Assembly (NCBI GenBank): GCA_016235425.1
Contig: JACRLC010000059.1
Span: 1-64,000, forward strand
Direction of reading: 5' to 3'
DNA from: Chloroflexota bacterium
GTDB lineage: Bacteria > Chloroflexota > Anaerolineae > Anaerolineales > Villigracilaceae
Length of the DNA: 64,000 nt
The notes beneath the pieces are model-generated. The model ran no database searches, had not been told where the DNA came from, and saw only the letters and a program-made list of their open reading frames with translations. How positions within the stretch are numbered: the first letter of the stretch is position 1; the number at the start of each line of letters is the position of its first letter. Shown here piece by piece: positions 51,321-60,719 of the stretch. The position numbers and the translations under genes were made by a program.

Positions 51321-53891
51321 TTATGGTGTTAGTTTGAGATGCCCTTCGGCGTCCTCGATAATCGAATCCTGTTCCCACCACATGGGATAGTATTTCACGC
51401 CAGCCCAAAGCGGGGACATATCGGCGTAATGCTTATGATACGCGTGACCGGATTCGCCGGTGGTGTGAACGGTGACCGAATTGTTCAGGTTGCCCAAATC
51501 CACGATCATGCGCATGGATGGGAGCCAGTCCACTTCGAAGGAGACGCCCACATCCCAGCCTGTGGCGTTGACGATACTCTGGCCGCCGCCGGTGCTGAAT
51601 GGCCCGCGGTTGAACAGCGATTCGATTGGCCCCACGCCTGATTTCCCAAGCGTTCCATTTTCGAAAGTGGCGGTGTGAAGATCGCCCCAGGCAGGCCATT
51701 TGGCGGGGTCTTTGCCGAAATCCTTTTCCAACTCAGAGATCGTTTCTGCGAAGGACGCCGCGAAAATATCGTCGCGGGTCTCCACTTGTTCGGGAGTGGA
51801 TTTATCGTCCCACCAGAATGAATCCATTTGGTTGATGATGTTGCGCGTTACTTCAAACCAGCGGCTTCCACCGGATGTTTGATATCGTTCGGGCAGGTCA
51901 TCGTTGAAGGTATTCTGGAGGAGATGCCACCAGAATCTTTCGTACATTGCGGCCTGCTGGGAATCCGCGCGGTTTTGGTAGTCCCAATCCGCGAGATATT
52001 CATCTCGGACAGAGGCAAGCTGCGGGTCGAGCGCGAGCGAATTCAGGACCGGAACGATAGCCGGCGCGCTTCCGTTGAATGAGTCGCCGTGCATGCCTTG
52101 AATGTAGGCGATGTCAATTTTGCCGGGCGCGGATTTTATCATTTCAACGATGCGGTTGGCGCGGTAGCCGTAATCCCAATCGTAGGTGATCATGTACGGA
52201 TAATCGCCCGGCGGGACCTGGTTGTTGGCGGTCGCGATGTAGCCCTCGGCGGGGTTGAATGTATATGGCAGTTCTTCAAACGGAATGAAGCCCGTCCATT
52301 CGTACTCGTCTGTCCAGCCGGGAACGGGGAGCCGTCCATCACCATTCTTGCGGATGGGAACGTCGCCGGGCATCTGGTAGCCGATATTGCCTTCGATATC
52401 TGCGTAGAGCAGGTTTTGTGCAGGGACGTGGAAGTTGCTTGCGGCGGTGCGGAATTCATCCCAGTTTTGCGCCTTGTCGAAACCCCAGATGGCTTCGAAT
52501 GGCGTGGAGGGAGTCAGCGCCGTCCATGCGAGGGCAATGACGTATTGTTCGGGCAGGTCAATTCCAGCGCGGTCTTTGAAGGCTTCGAATTCAGTATCGC
52601 CTTCCGCTCCCTTGTCTTTCAGCGGGCCGTAGGTGTCTGAGATGACCGGGCCGTGGCGCGTGAGGCGGACGGTGATGGTTGTCGGTTCACCGCCAACGAT
52701 GTTGATGGTTTCTTCGCGTGTTTCAAAATCAACCCATTCGCCGTTCACTTCGTATTGGTTTGGGTTTTCAGGGTTGACCTTTTCAATAAACAAGTCCATG
52801 ACATCGGGGCCGACGTTGGTGAAGCCCCAGGCGATCTTGTCATTGTGGCCGATGATGATGCCGGGGACTCCGGCAAATGAGAAGCCGGCCACTTCAAGCG
52901 GACACTCGTCATTTTGTGGGAGGCAGTGCAACGCGACCTGGTGCCAGATGGACGGCATTTGAATGCCGAGGTGCGGGTCGTTGGCGAGCAGGGGCATGCC
53001 GGTATCGGTCAGTTCGCCGGAGACAGCCCAGGAGTTGGATCCAATTCCGTCGCCAACGGGACCAAGCGCGGGGTCCAGAAGAGAGGCGTTGTGTTCGAGG
53101 GCCGCGAGCGTTTTATTGGGGACGTCAAATGCTGAGGCGTTTTGATTGGGCCGCGTGGCGGAAGTCCCCTCACCGATGTTGTTGACGATGACCGGGTGGT
53201 CGCCGGGGTAGGGCGGGTAGAGTTCGGCCACCTGTTCGGGTGTGAAGGTTTTGAGCAGGACGGCGCGCTCGATCTCTTCGCCCATGTTGCCGCGCAAGTC
53301 CCAGGCCATGGCCTTGCCCCAGGTGAGGCTGTGGACGGGTTCCCACGGTTCGATTTTGTAATCAGGGCTGAGCAGGCCGAGGATGGCATACTCGAGGCTG
53401 ACAGCTTCACTGTCATGATCTTTGAGATATGCGTTGACGCCGTCGGTGTATGCCAGCAGGATGGCTCTTGATTCCGGGCCGAGGTTTTCCCATTCCTTTT
53501 CGGCGGTGACGCGCCAGCCAAGCGTGCGCAGGAAGGCGTCGGTTTCGGCCTGCCCTTCGCCGAACATTTCAGAGAGGCGGCCCGAACCGATGTGACGCCA
53601 GGCGTCCATTTGCCAGAAACGATCCTGTGCATGGACGTAGCCTTGCCCGAAGTAGATGTCGTGCAGGCTGGATGCGTAAATGTGCGGGATGCCCATTTTG
53701 TCGCGGTAGACATCCACCGCGCCGTCCAGCCCTTCGACTTTGATCTCTCCGTCAATTTGCGGGAACGATTTTTCGGCCACCGTGCCGGGCAGATAGGACT
53801 TGATATAGAACGTCCCTCCCGCGCCCAGCAGAATGGCAATGATGAGCGCACCGATCCCGATGCGCCCAAGAAACTTACCGGCTTTTTTCAT
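51321..53891 (-). CDS. Penicillin acylase family protein
   Basis: Ntn-hydrolase precursor of 856 aa. An N-terminal membrane segment (IGIGALIIAILLGAGGTFYI) is a signal or anchor. The alpha-chain part ends in a spacer, and the beta chain should start at the Ser of IGSNSWAVSG near residue 284, the nucleophile after self-cleavage. QDRFWQMDAWRHIGSGRLSE, LLANDPHLGIQMPSIWHQVAL and IGHNDKIAWGFTNVGPD are family motifs. Such enzymes cleave amide bonds in beta-lactams, acyl-homoserine lactones or other N-acyl compounds. The substrate here is unknown. It is exported to the outer face. Confidence 0.92.
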   Translation of the reverse strand: MKKAGKFLGRIGIGALIIAILLGAGGTFYIKSYLPGTVAEKSFPQIDGEIKVEGLDGAVDVYRDKMGIPHIYASSLHDIYFGQGYVHAQDRFWQMDAWRHIGSGRLSEMFGEGQAETDAFLRTLGWRVTAEKEWENLGPESRAILLAYTDGVNAYLKDHDSEAVSLEYAILGLLSPDYKIEPWEPVHSLTWGKAMAWDLRGNMGEEIERAVLLKTFTPEQVAELYPPYPGDHPVIVNNIGEGTSATRPNQNASAFDVPNKTLAALEHNASLLDPALGPVGDGIGSNSWAVSGELTDTGMPLLANDPHLGIQMPSIWHQVALHCLPQNDECPLEVAGFSFAGVPGIIIGHNDKIAWGFTNVGPDVMDLFIEKVNPENPNQYEVNGEWVDFETREETINIVGGEPTTITVRLTRHGPVISDTYGPLKDKGAEGDTEFEAFKDRAGIDLPEQYVIALAWTALTPSTPFEAIWGFDKAQNWDEFRTAASNFHVPAQNLLYADIEGNIGYQMPGDVPIRKNGDGRLPVPGWTDEYEWTGFIPFEELPYTFNPAEGYIATANNQVPPGDYPYMITYDWDYGYRANRIVEMIKSAPGKIDIAYIQGMHGDSFNGSAPAIVPVLNSLALDPQLASVRDEYLADWDYQNRADSQQAAMYERFWWHLLQNTFNDDLPERYQTSGGSRWFEVTRNIINQMDSFWWDDKSTPEQVETRDDIFAASFAETISELEKDFGKDPAKWPAWGDLHTATFENGTLGKSGVGPIESLFNRGPFSTGGGQSIVNATGWDVGVSFEVDWLPSMRMIVDLGNLNNSVTVHTTGESGHAYHKHYADMSPLWAGVKYYPMWWEQDSIIEDAEGHLKLTP

Positions 53892-54332
53892 ACTGCTCCT
53901 CCAATGGTATTTCGTCGGATTATACGTCCGTTCAACGAGTGTGAGAACACGATTTTTCTTTTTGGGTTCCTATGGATTGAACACGAAGGACACAATCCCC
54001 AGAGAACGGGGACAGGCGGGCACGAAGGTTTGAAATGTGGCACAACAAGAGGACTCTTTTTGGATTTTCCTAACCCGGACAAGCCGGAAAAGTTTTACCG
54101 CAAAGCCCGCTAAGAGCGCGAAGGTTTTAAAGGTTTTTCTTAGCGATCTTTGCGTGCTTCGCGGTTCAAAAATTCTTGTGCAAAAAACAAGGATGCAACT
54201 TCTAAGTTCCTAAGTGTACACTTCGACAAGCTCAGTGCAGGCTTCGTGTCACTTCGACAGGCTCAGTACAAGCCTTTGTGTTTGAAAATGTTCGTGGACA
54301 TGACATCTCGCAAAACCGGATAAAATCACTGC
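53892..54332. repeat. Intergenic region with several repeats
   Basis: ACCGCAAAGCCCGCTAAGAG (from 54097) and its diverged complement (to 54170) form a long inverted repeat. At 54216-54277 two 31-bp direct repeats start CACTTCGACA and contain GCTCAGT. A TAAAAT at 54321-54326 lies six bases before the next ATG. No gene is supported. Confidence 0.65.
54321..54326 (+). promoter_or_regulatory. -10 hexamer, predicted leaderless transcript
   Basis: TAAAAT, six bases, then the ATG at 54333. No ribosome binding site is visible. Confidence 0.4.
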
Positions 54333-55868
54333 ATGAAAAATTCATATCAAGGAACGGAATGGCATCATATCGTTTTGGGGTTGGCTCTTTTTCTTGGAAT
54401 TATTCTCAGGGTTTTTCCGGGGATCATGACGGGTTTTCCTCCCAACGATGGCGGCATGTTTTACGTGATGATCCGCGACCTGCGCCTCAACCATTACCTG
54501 CTTCCTCTCGTCACCACCTATAACTTTGCGGAGATCCCATTTGCCTACCCGCCTCTCGGTTTTTATCTTGCGGCCATTTTGAAGGATGTGATCGGCCTGC
54601 CGGTTCTCGAATCTTTGCGCTGGCTGCCGGCCATCATAAACATCCTGTCCATCTTTGCCTTTTACCTGCTCGCTGTGAAAATCCTTCAAGACCGTCCGCG
54701 CGCCGCGATTGCCGCCGCGGTCTACGCGCTCACACCGGGAAGCTATACCTGGTTCATCATGGGCGGCGGCCTGACGCGCTCGCTCGGCACATTGTTCCTG
54801 TTATTGTCCCTGTATTTTTTGTTACGCACATTTGATGAACGGACCTGGAAAAATCTTTTATTCACCTCCTTGTTTTGCGCGCTGGTTGTTCTCAGCCACC
54901 CCGAAGCCGCCCTGCACACCGCCGCATCCTGCATCCTTTTCTGGCTTTTTTTTGGACGGACAAAACAAGGGACTCTCTCCGCCCTTTACATTGGACTCGG
55001 CACGATCATTTTCACCTTCCCCTGGTGGCTCCCGCTTCTCGCGGGACATGGGACTGCTCCCGTTATATCGGCATTGCACACCGGGATGTATCAGCTTAAT
55101 TCATTCACTGCATTGCTGAACGATATTTTTGCCCGCGACACATTCATTCCCTTCCTGCTGATTCTGCGTCTTCTTGGATTGGGTTGGGCAATCTGGAAAA
55201 GACAATATCTCCTGATTGCATGGATGGCATTGCCGTATCTCGTCGAGCCGCGCAGTGCACCCGCGTTCACATTCTTCTCGTTCAACATTTTCATTGCTTT
55301 TGGCGCGGCAGATGCTCTGCCTGAATTGGTCAATCGCCTCAATGCAAAACGGACTGGCGGATCTTTTCACCTCTCGTTTCCTGAAATTCGCTGGTTGAAC
55401 CGGTTTGTCCTTTTGTTGTTCATCTATCTCTTCGTTGAAAGCGCACTCACGTCGTTTCAACTGATAAACAACACACTTGAACCGTCCGCCGTCGAAGCGA
55501 TGACCTGGGTGAATGAAAACGTCCCGGCGGATGCGCGCTTCCTGGTTCTCACCGGCAAAGCCGACCCGATGGTCGATCCCATGCAGGAATGGTTCCCCGC
55601 GCTTGCAGAACGCCGAAGCCAGACGACCTTGCAAGGATATGAATGGACGTTGGCTGAGGGATTTATCGTCCGCTGGAAGCAATTGTCGAAGTTGCAGGAT
55701 TGCGGGAATACTTCGTGTGTGGAGAATTGGTCGAAAGAGACGGGATTGGAATTCACGCATCTGTTCGTGGCAAGGAATACATTCATGAATAACCAGCCTG
55801 CATCGCTTTCAAATGGCGAATACAAGCTGGTTTATGAAAATTCGGAAATTTCTGTTTATGAGAAGTAA
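54333..55868 (+). CDS. Polytopic membrane glycosyltransferase-like protein
   Basis: Protein of 511 aa with about ten or more hydrophobic helices. PPNDGGMFYVMIRDL in the first outer loop carries the acidic residues expected of GT39/GT-C type enzymes, AYPPLGFYLAAIL and LSHPEAALHTAASC follow, and the last 120 residues form a soluble domain (AMTWVNENVPADARFLVLTG). GT-C enzymes use polyprenyl-phosphate sugars at the outer membrane face. The acceptor is unknown. A second such protein follows at 56083, so the two probably act on the same glycan. Confidence 0.8.
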   Translation: MKNSYQGTEWHHIVLGLALFLGIILRVFPGIMTGFPPNDGGMFYVMIRDLRLNHYLLPLVTTYNFAEIPFAYPPLGFYLAAILKDVIGLPVLESLRWLPAIINILSIFAFYLLAVKILQDRPRAAIAAAVYALTPGSYTWFIMGGGLTRSLGTLFLLLSLYFLLRTFDERTWKNLLFTSLFCALVVLSHPEAALHTAASCILFWLFFGRTKQGTLSALYIGLGTIIFTFPWWLPLLAGHGTAPVISALHTGMYQLNSFTALLNDIFARDTFIPFLLILRLLGLGWAIWKRQYLLIAWMALPYLVEPRSAPAFTFFSFNIFIAFGAADALPELVNRLNAKRTGGSFHLSFPEIRWLNRFVLLLFIYLFVESALTSFQLINNTLEPSAVEAMTWVNENVPADARFLVLTGKADPMVDPMQEWFPALAERRSQTTLQGYEWTLAEGFIVRWKQLSKLQDCGNTSCVENWSKETGLEFTHLFVARNTFMNNQPASLSNGEYKLVYENSEISVYEK

Positions 55869-56069
55869 CGCGGCATTTTGAACTTTTCCGATTAAATCCA
55901 GCAATCCATTCGCGTCGAGCGGAGGCCTGAGTGCAAGCCGAAGGCTGTAGTCGAGACGCATTGCCGTAAAAACACTGCGCTACGCTGCGTTCAGCGTGAT
56001 GTCCTATTGTCGAGATAGTTTGTAAATTTGCAAAATGTTGCGTTGCATTTGTTGATTTCTTCGCTGGGA
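55869..56069. other. Intergenic region
   Basis: GCGTCGAGCGGAGGCCTGAG and GTCGAGACGCATTGC-type phrases resemble the repeat at 24114. The rest shows nothing recognisable. Confidence 0.35.
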
Positions 56070-56075
56070 TATAAT
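56070..56075 (+). promoter_or_regulatory. -10 hexamer that sets the next start
   Basis: TATAAT covers an upstream in-frame ATG at 56074. The next ATG at 56083 lies 7 nt after the hexamer, so the mRNA probably begins at that codon. Confidence 0.5.
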
Positions 56076-56082
56076 GCCATCC

Positions 56083-58092
56083 ATGAAAAGCAGACTCTTC
56101 ATCTCCGTCACTTTTATTCTGTGGTTGGGGATCATTCTTGGGGCATTTTTTGTGGTTCAAAAACCTGCCGCAATCGCCGCCGCTGGCGGCTTGGCATCCA
56201 TGTTGGGGACAATATTATTTGCCCTTCTGTTTCTTTGTGTTGGAACAGGGCTTGGCTATTTCGTTTTATCCCGCTCTAACCTTGATTTGATTTTTTCCCA
56301 GCGTTTGATGTTCTCTGCCGGAATTGGGACGGGCCTGCTTGGCCTGCTCGGTTTCGGGTTGGCGGTGATTGGTTTTGCCCAAGGCTGGTTTCTGCTTACC
56401 CTTTTGATGGTTATTTTGGGCGTATTGATTTGGAAGCGCACCTTATCTCCCGCATGGCAGGATTTACTCGCTTTGCGGGCCGAGCTTGTCGAATCGTCCA
56501 AATCGGCGCCTGCCTGGATCGCGTGGTTTGCGCTGGCGGAATTATTCTTTGCCTGCCTGCTTTCACTGGCGCCGCCTGCTGAAGCCTTTGACGGGTTGTT
56601 CTATCACCTGACGGTTCCCTCTCTCTGGTTGCGCGATGGCGGAATCCAATTGTTCAACATGCCGCATTATTGGTATCCATCCCTTGTGGAAGGTATGTTC
56701 CTCTGGCCGCTTTCTGTTGGCTTGGATTCAACTCCACAACTCATCCATTTGACCTTTGGAATATTGTCCGTTTTGCTGGTCTGGGATTGGACTCGTCTGC
56801 TTTTCGGGAGGCGCGCGGCCTGGTGGAGCATTGTGATCTTTCTGAGTATGCCGTCGCTTCCCTGGCTGGCCTCATGGGCCTATACCGATTTGGGACTGAT
56901 CTTTTATTCGCTCGCCGCATTGCTTGCCCTGTCAAAATGGAAGGATGCATCCAATGAGCGCTGGCTTCTAGTCGGTGGTGCGATGGCCGGATTTGCCGTG
57001 GGGATCAAATATACCAGCTTCGTCCTTCCGCTTGTGATGCTTGGGCTGATGGTTTGGCGGCTGAGACGGGACATCCGCCGCCTGGCCGTGTCCATTCTCA
57101 AATTCGGAAGCATGGGTTTGCTGGTTGGGTTTCCGTGGTATCTCCGCAACTGGGTTTGGACGGGCAATCCTGTTTACCCCTTCGTCTTTGGCGGCCCATA
57201 TTGGGACGCATTCCGCTCGGCTTGGTATGGTGGAGCTGGAACCGGGATCGGCTGGAATTTCCTTGAAATATTCTCCCTTCCTTTTGTAACGACATTGGGC
57301 TATCGCGATGTCAATTATTTCGATGGACGGATTGGCCCATTTTATCTGATTTTATTTCCGGTCGTTTTCTGGGTGATTTGGAGAACGTGGAAGGAACAAA
57401 ACGGGCGCAAGAAAGATGTCACCATCCTGCTTTCTTTTTCCCTTGCCAGCATTATCTTCTGGGTTTTGGGTGTCATCCAAACGGATCATTTGATGCAAGC
57501 CCGCCTGCTCTGGCCCGGACTTTTCCCGCTCATCCCGTTCATGGCGGCAGGGATTTTGGGATTGGAATCCCTGGATACTCCGAAATTTCGCCTCAGCTTC
57601 ATGTTTTCCGCGCTCGCCGGGTTGACAACATTTTTCCTGTTACTGGACTTTGGCCTGTTGGTCATGTTCCGTAACCCGGTCATGGCTGCCGTTGGCTCGG
57701 AATCGCGCCAGGCTTATATCGCCCGCATTCAACCGAAATATGCTCAGGCGCTGGAACTGGCAAACGAGACTCCGCCCGATGCCTTTATCTACTTACTCAA
57801 CGAGCCGCGCAGTTATGGGATGAACAGGCGCGTACAACCCGACCCGGTCAATGACAACCTGCCGCATGATTTCCATTTGTACGCGGCCAATACCGAACTC
57901 CTCAATGCCTGGAGGATGCAGGGATATACACACGTTTTGGCGGCCAAAAGTTTTTTAGCGCCGGATAATGCGCAGGTTTATGCTCTTGCTCCCAACTATT
58001 CGGCGCGCTTGGATGAATTGATAAGTTCCTTGATTGAGATCGAACGCTCGAGCAAAGGGGATTATATTTTGTTCGCCATTCCACCCGAATAA
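56083..58092 (+). CDS. Polytopic GT39-like membrane glycosyltransferase
   Basis: Membrane protein of 669 aa with about twelve to fourteen helices. APPAEAFDGLFYHLTVPSLW in an outer loop holds the likely catalytic Asp, then NMPHYWYPSLVEGMFLW and FLSMPSLPWLASWAYTDLGL, with a C-terminal soluble part (ETPPDAFIYLLNEPRSYG). The pattern is that of PMT/ArnT-type GT-C enzymes. The start at 56083 (MKSRLFISV) is preferred because TATAAT overlaps the ATG at 56074. It probably elaborates a surface glycan with the protein at 54333. Confidence 0.82.
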   Translation: MKSRLFISVTFILWLGIILGAFFVVQKPAAIAAAGGLASMLGTILFALLFLCVGTGLGYFVLSRSNLDLIFSQRLMFSAGIGTGLLGLLGFGLAVIGFAQGWFLLTLLMVILGVLIWKRTLSPAWQDLLALRAELVESSKSAPAWIAWFALAELFFACLLSLAPPAEAFDGLFYHLTVPSLWLRDGGIQLFNMPHYWYPSLVEGMFLWPLSVGLDSTPQLIHLTFGILSVLLVWDWTRLLFGRRAAWWSIVIFLSMPSLPWLASWAYTDLGLIFYSLAALLALSKWKDASNERWLLVGGAMAGFAVGIKYTSFVLPLVMLGLMVWRLRRDIRRLAVSILKFGSMGLLVGFPWYLRNWVWTGNPVYPFVFGGPYWDAFRSAWYGGAGTGIGWNFLEIFSLPFVTTLGYRDVNYFDGRIGPFYLILFPVVFWVIWRTWKEQNGRKKDVTILLSFSLASIIFWVLGVIQTDHLMQARLLWPGLFPLIPFMAAGILGLESLDTPKFRLSFMFSALAGLTTFFLLLDFGLLVMFRNPVMAAVGSESRQAYIARIQPKYAQALELANETPPDAFIYLLNEPRSYGMNRRVQPDPVNDNLPHDFHLYAANTELLNAWRMQGYTHVLAAKSFLAPDNAQVYALAPNYSARLDELISSLIEIERSSKGDYILFAIPPE

Positions 58093-58118
58093 ATTAGAGA
58101 AAATCCAAGAAGCCCAAA

Positions 58119-58155
58119 CCGCGGAGTCACAGAGATTTGCTCCGTGACTCCGCGG
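58119..58155. terminator. Bidirectional terminator between convergent genes
   Basis: CCGCGGAGTCAC and GTGACTCCGCGG form a 12-bp stem, with GAG/CTC pairs in the loop. It lies between the stops at 58092 and 58162. Confidence 0.7.
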
Positions 58156-58161
58156 CGAAAT

Positions 58162-60663
58162 TTACTGCACGATCCCCAGCATCCTCGGGAACCAGTACCA
58201 CAGAATGTCTGCGGCGGGTTTGCCATGCACCGAAGCGGACTTGTCCTGCAACGCGGCCGGCGGATAATATCCACGGCTGACGACGCCGCTGATCCAGGGA
58301 CGTGAATTGATCGCTGCCAAAATGGATTCGTAGACGTCGGCCTGTGCCTGCAAATCCAGCGGCACGGTTCCGGTATCCGAATTTGGCCTGCTGAGCGCGG
58401 TCCAATCGAGACAGCCTCCCTTGCCATCTGTGAGACAGCCGTTGGCTGTGCCGGCTGCCGAAGGATACGCAAGCGCAAGGATGATCGGTTTGTTGATGAG
58501 CGAAGGCAGGGGTGATACTTCATTATCCAGCAATCGCCCGGCCTCAGTGACGTAGTCCGCTTTGGTGGCGCTTGGATTCGTCGAGAGTGAAGCCGACCAA
58601 AGCAGGTAAATGCCATCGGTATCCTGCAGGAAGGAAAGCGGCGTCTGCAAATTTGACTTGGTGTAGGGCAATGCCCAGTAAATTTTCCCCGTGAAATGCT
58701 GGCGGACCTCCGCGATGGTCACTTTCCATTGCGACTCCACATCTGCGGGCGCGTTGGAGGGGGAACCGTCGGCAAGAGTCCCGCCGGGCAGGGCAGGCAT
58801 GACCCAGTCGCCGCCGAGGATCAGCATTTGCGCGCCTGTCTGGGCGGCGAGGTCCGCGTAATTGACCGCGAAGGCGCGGTAGCGGTTGAACCACATCTGC
58901 CACCAGGATGCATCTCGAGGCGCGGCCAGCCAGTAGTCAGAGGAAGAGGCGGGGAAGTGCGGGGTGGGGAAAATGGCAGCGTTGAGTCCCAATGCCCTCG
59001 CCTGGCTGATCATGATCGCAGAGTCGATCCAAAGAGGGTCCTGTCCAGGCACGGGAGCGAATGTCAGCGGGGAGATGGTGGTGTACGTCCAGCTTGGAGT
59101 TAGAACAACGTAATTCGATCCGAGAGCCTGTGTGTTTGCAAGTGCCTGCGGCGCGTAGTACGACCAGTTCGGGCGGAAGGTGGATTGAAACTCGACGCCG
59201 GTGACGAACCCGCTCCCGCGCGCGGTGATGCTCGACCCGACCAATGTTGTCGGTTCCGGGTTTTCAAACCACGCCCACGAACTTACGGTATCCTGAATAT
59301 CCTGGCTTGTCAGGCTGGTTGACACTTCACGCCCATGCGCGGAATGACCGCTTGTGGCTGAGTCGTCCGCGCTTCCGCACTGGCCGTTGCGGCAATAGCG
59401 ATACCCAAACGAACCAAGCATGTTGAGCGGGCCGTACAATTTGTATGCCCAGCGGTTGTTGCCAAGCGGCCACATCGGGATCGGTTCCGTCCAGCCGTAT
59501 GGATTGAACTGAATGTAGATGATGTCGCCGGGCGGTGTGACGTCTGGAACGGAAACTTCAAAAAGGATCGGCGAAGATGGCCCTGACCCCCAGGTTTCGA
59601 TTGTGTCATTCAACGTAACATCCTGGGGTGGAACTATAAATTCGCGCAGGATGAACTCTCCTGTGGTTTTATGTTCTGCATTCCAGAAGCCGTCGCCCAA
59701 TGTATATTTGTATTGCACGTGCGCGCCCACGGGCAGGCTCACCCTCGTGGTGTATTTGCCGTCCGGCAATAAATCCATGATGGGCATCCGGTCTGCATTG
59801 GTGCTCAAGCCGCCCTGCAAGTCCGCGAAGGTGTTGCCCAATTGCAGAAGGTTGCCAGCCACGCGCACCGGCGCGCCCGGAACCGTATTGGTCGGGGTGG
59901 AGACGCTGAACGTTACCGATACCAATGGCGCGGGCTTCACGCGCAAATCCACGTTCGTTGTCTGCGAATCGCCGATTGCCGCGCCTTGCTGGAAGGGGAG
60001 ATAGATCCCGTCCAGGCTGTAAACCACCAAATTGTGAGTGCCAACCGGAAGCCCGGAAATATCGAAGCGCCCGGCAGAGTCGGTGATGTATTGCATTCCG
60101 CCTGCGGCCACCAAAATATTCGGAAGCGGCGTGCCGGTATCTGCATTGAGCACGCGTCCTTGAATGGCTCCCTTTGGCCGCGCATACGATTTATCGCTCC
60201 AGTCCGCGACGATATCCTGCACTTCACCCGGCCCAACGACGTAATACAAACGATAGCGGATCGCAGTGCCAAGTGTGCTGTCCTCCGTCACCTGCCCCGA
60301 AGCGCGGCGCACGTAGCGATATTTCACAACCGAATTCATCGTAAGGGGCAGGACGGCAGAATACGTGAAAGCATCACGCGACGACATCGGATAATAGGCC
60401 GCGTTGAGCGAGAGGCCGGTCACTTCATCGAGGATGGCGAGCGCAAGCGTTTCCCCTGGCTGGAGCGGTTCAGGTAAGGAAGCGATAAATGTTGTTTGGG
60501 CGGCGGATTGCGGCGCGGGGGTGGGAGCGTTGCCCGCCGGTGTTTGCGTGGATGTGGCAGGCAGGGTGGGCAGTTCAAATAATGAAATCGTGCAAGCCTG
60601 TCCGCTGAGCGCGAGGACCAGTGCAATAAGCGCGGCGCGCCTCAATAACAATGACTTCTTCAT
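58162..60663 (-). CDS. Large lipoprotein with a carboxypeptidase-regulatory-like domain and a TIM-barrel-like C-terminus
   Basis: Protein of 833 aa. The signal peptide with LALSGQAC suggests a lipoprotein. Two regions (YYPMSSRDAFTYSAVLPL, YTTRVSLPVGAHVQYKYTLG, YKLYGPLNMLGSFGYRYCRN) look like starch-binding CBM20-type beta modules. A regulatory domain lies between them (IQGRVLNADTGTPLPNILVAAGG). The last 330 residues (FVTGVEFQSTFRPNWSYYAP, LNAAIFPTPHFP, AQTGAQMLILGGDWVMP, RPWISGVVSRGYYPP) resemble a GH113-like TIM barrel. I cannot confirm catalytic residues. It follows tatC by 56 nt on the same strand. Confidence 0.72.
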   Translation of the reverse strand: MKKSLLLRRAALIALVLALSGQACTISLFELPTLPATSTQTPAGNAPTPAPQSAAQTTFIASLPEPLQPGETLALAILDEVTGLSLNAAYYPMSSRDAFTYSAVLPLTMNSVVKYRYVRRASGQVTEDSTLGTAIRYRLYYVVGPGEVQDIVADWSDKSYARPKGAIQGRVLNADTGTPLPNILVAAGGMQYITDSAGRFDISGLPVGTHNLVVYSLDGIYLPFQQGAAIGDSQTTNVDLRVKPAPLVSVTFSVSTPTNTVPGAPVRVAGNLLQLGNTFADLQGGLSTNADRMPIMDLLPDGKYTTRVSLPVGAHVQYKYTLGDGFWNAEHKTTGEFILREFIVPPQDVTLNDTIETWGSGPSSPILFEVSVPDVTPPGDIIYIQFNPYGWTEPIPMWPLGNNRWAYKLYGPLNMLGSFGYRYCRNGQCGSADDSATSGHSAHGREVSTSLTSQDIQDTVSSWAWFENPEPTTLVGSSITARGSGFVTGVEFQSTFRPNWSYYAPQALANTQALGSNYVVLTPSWTYTTISPLTFAPVPGQDPLWIDSAIMISQARALGLNAAIFPTPHFPASSSDYWLAAPRDASWWQMWFNRYRAFAVNYADLAAQTGAQMLILGGDWVMPALPGGTLADGSPSNAPADVESQWKVTIAEVRQHFTGKIYWALPYTKSNLQTPLSFLQDTDGIYLLWSASLSTNPSATKADYVTEAGRLLDNEVSPLPSLINKPIILALAYPSAAGTANGCLTDGKGGCLDWTALSRPNSDTGTVPLDLQAQADVYESILAAINSRPWISGVVSRGYYPPAALQDKSASVHGKPAADILWYWFPRMLGIVQ

Positions 60664-60719
60664 TCTCTCTCCTCAAAATAAACACGAACGCTTCAAGCCG
60701 GACCCGTATCCTGCCTCCG

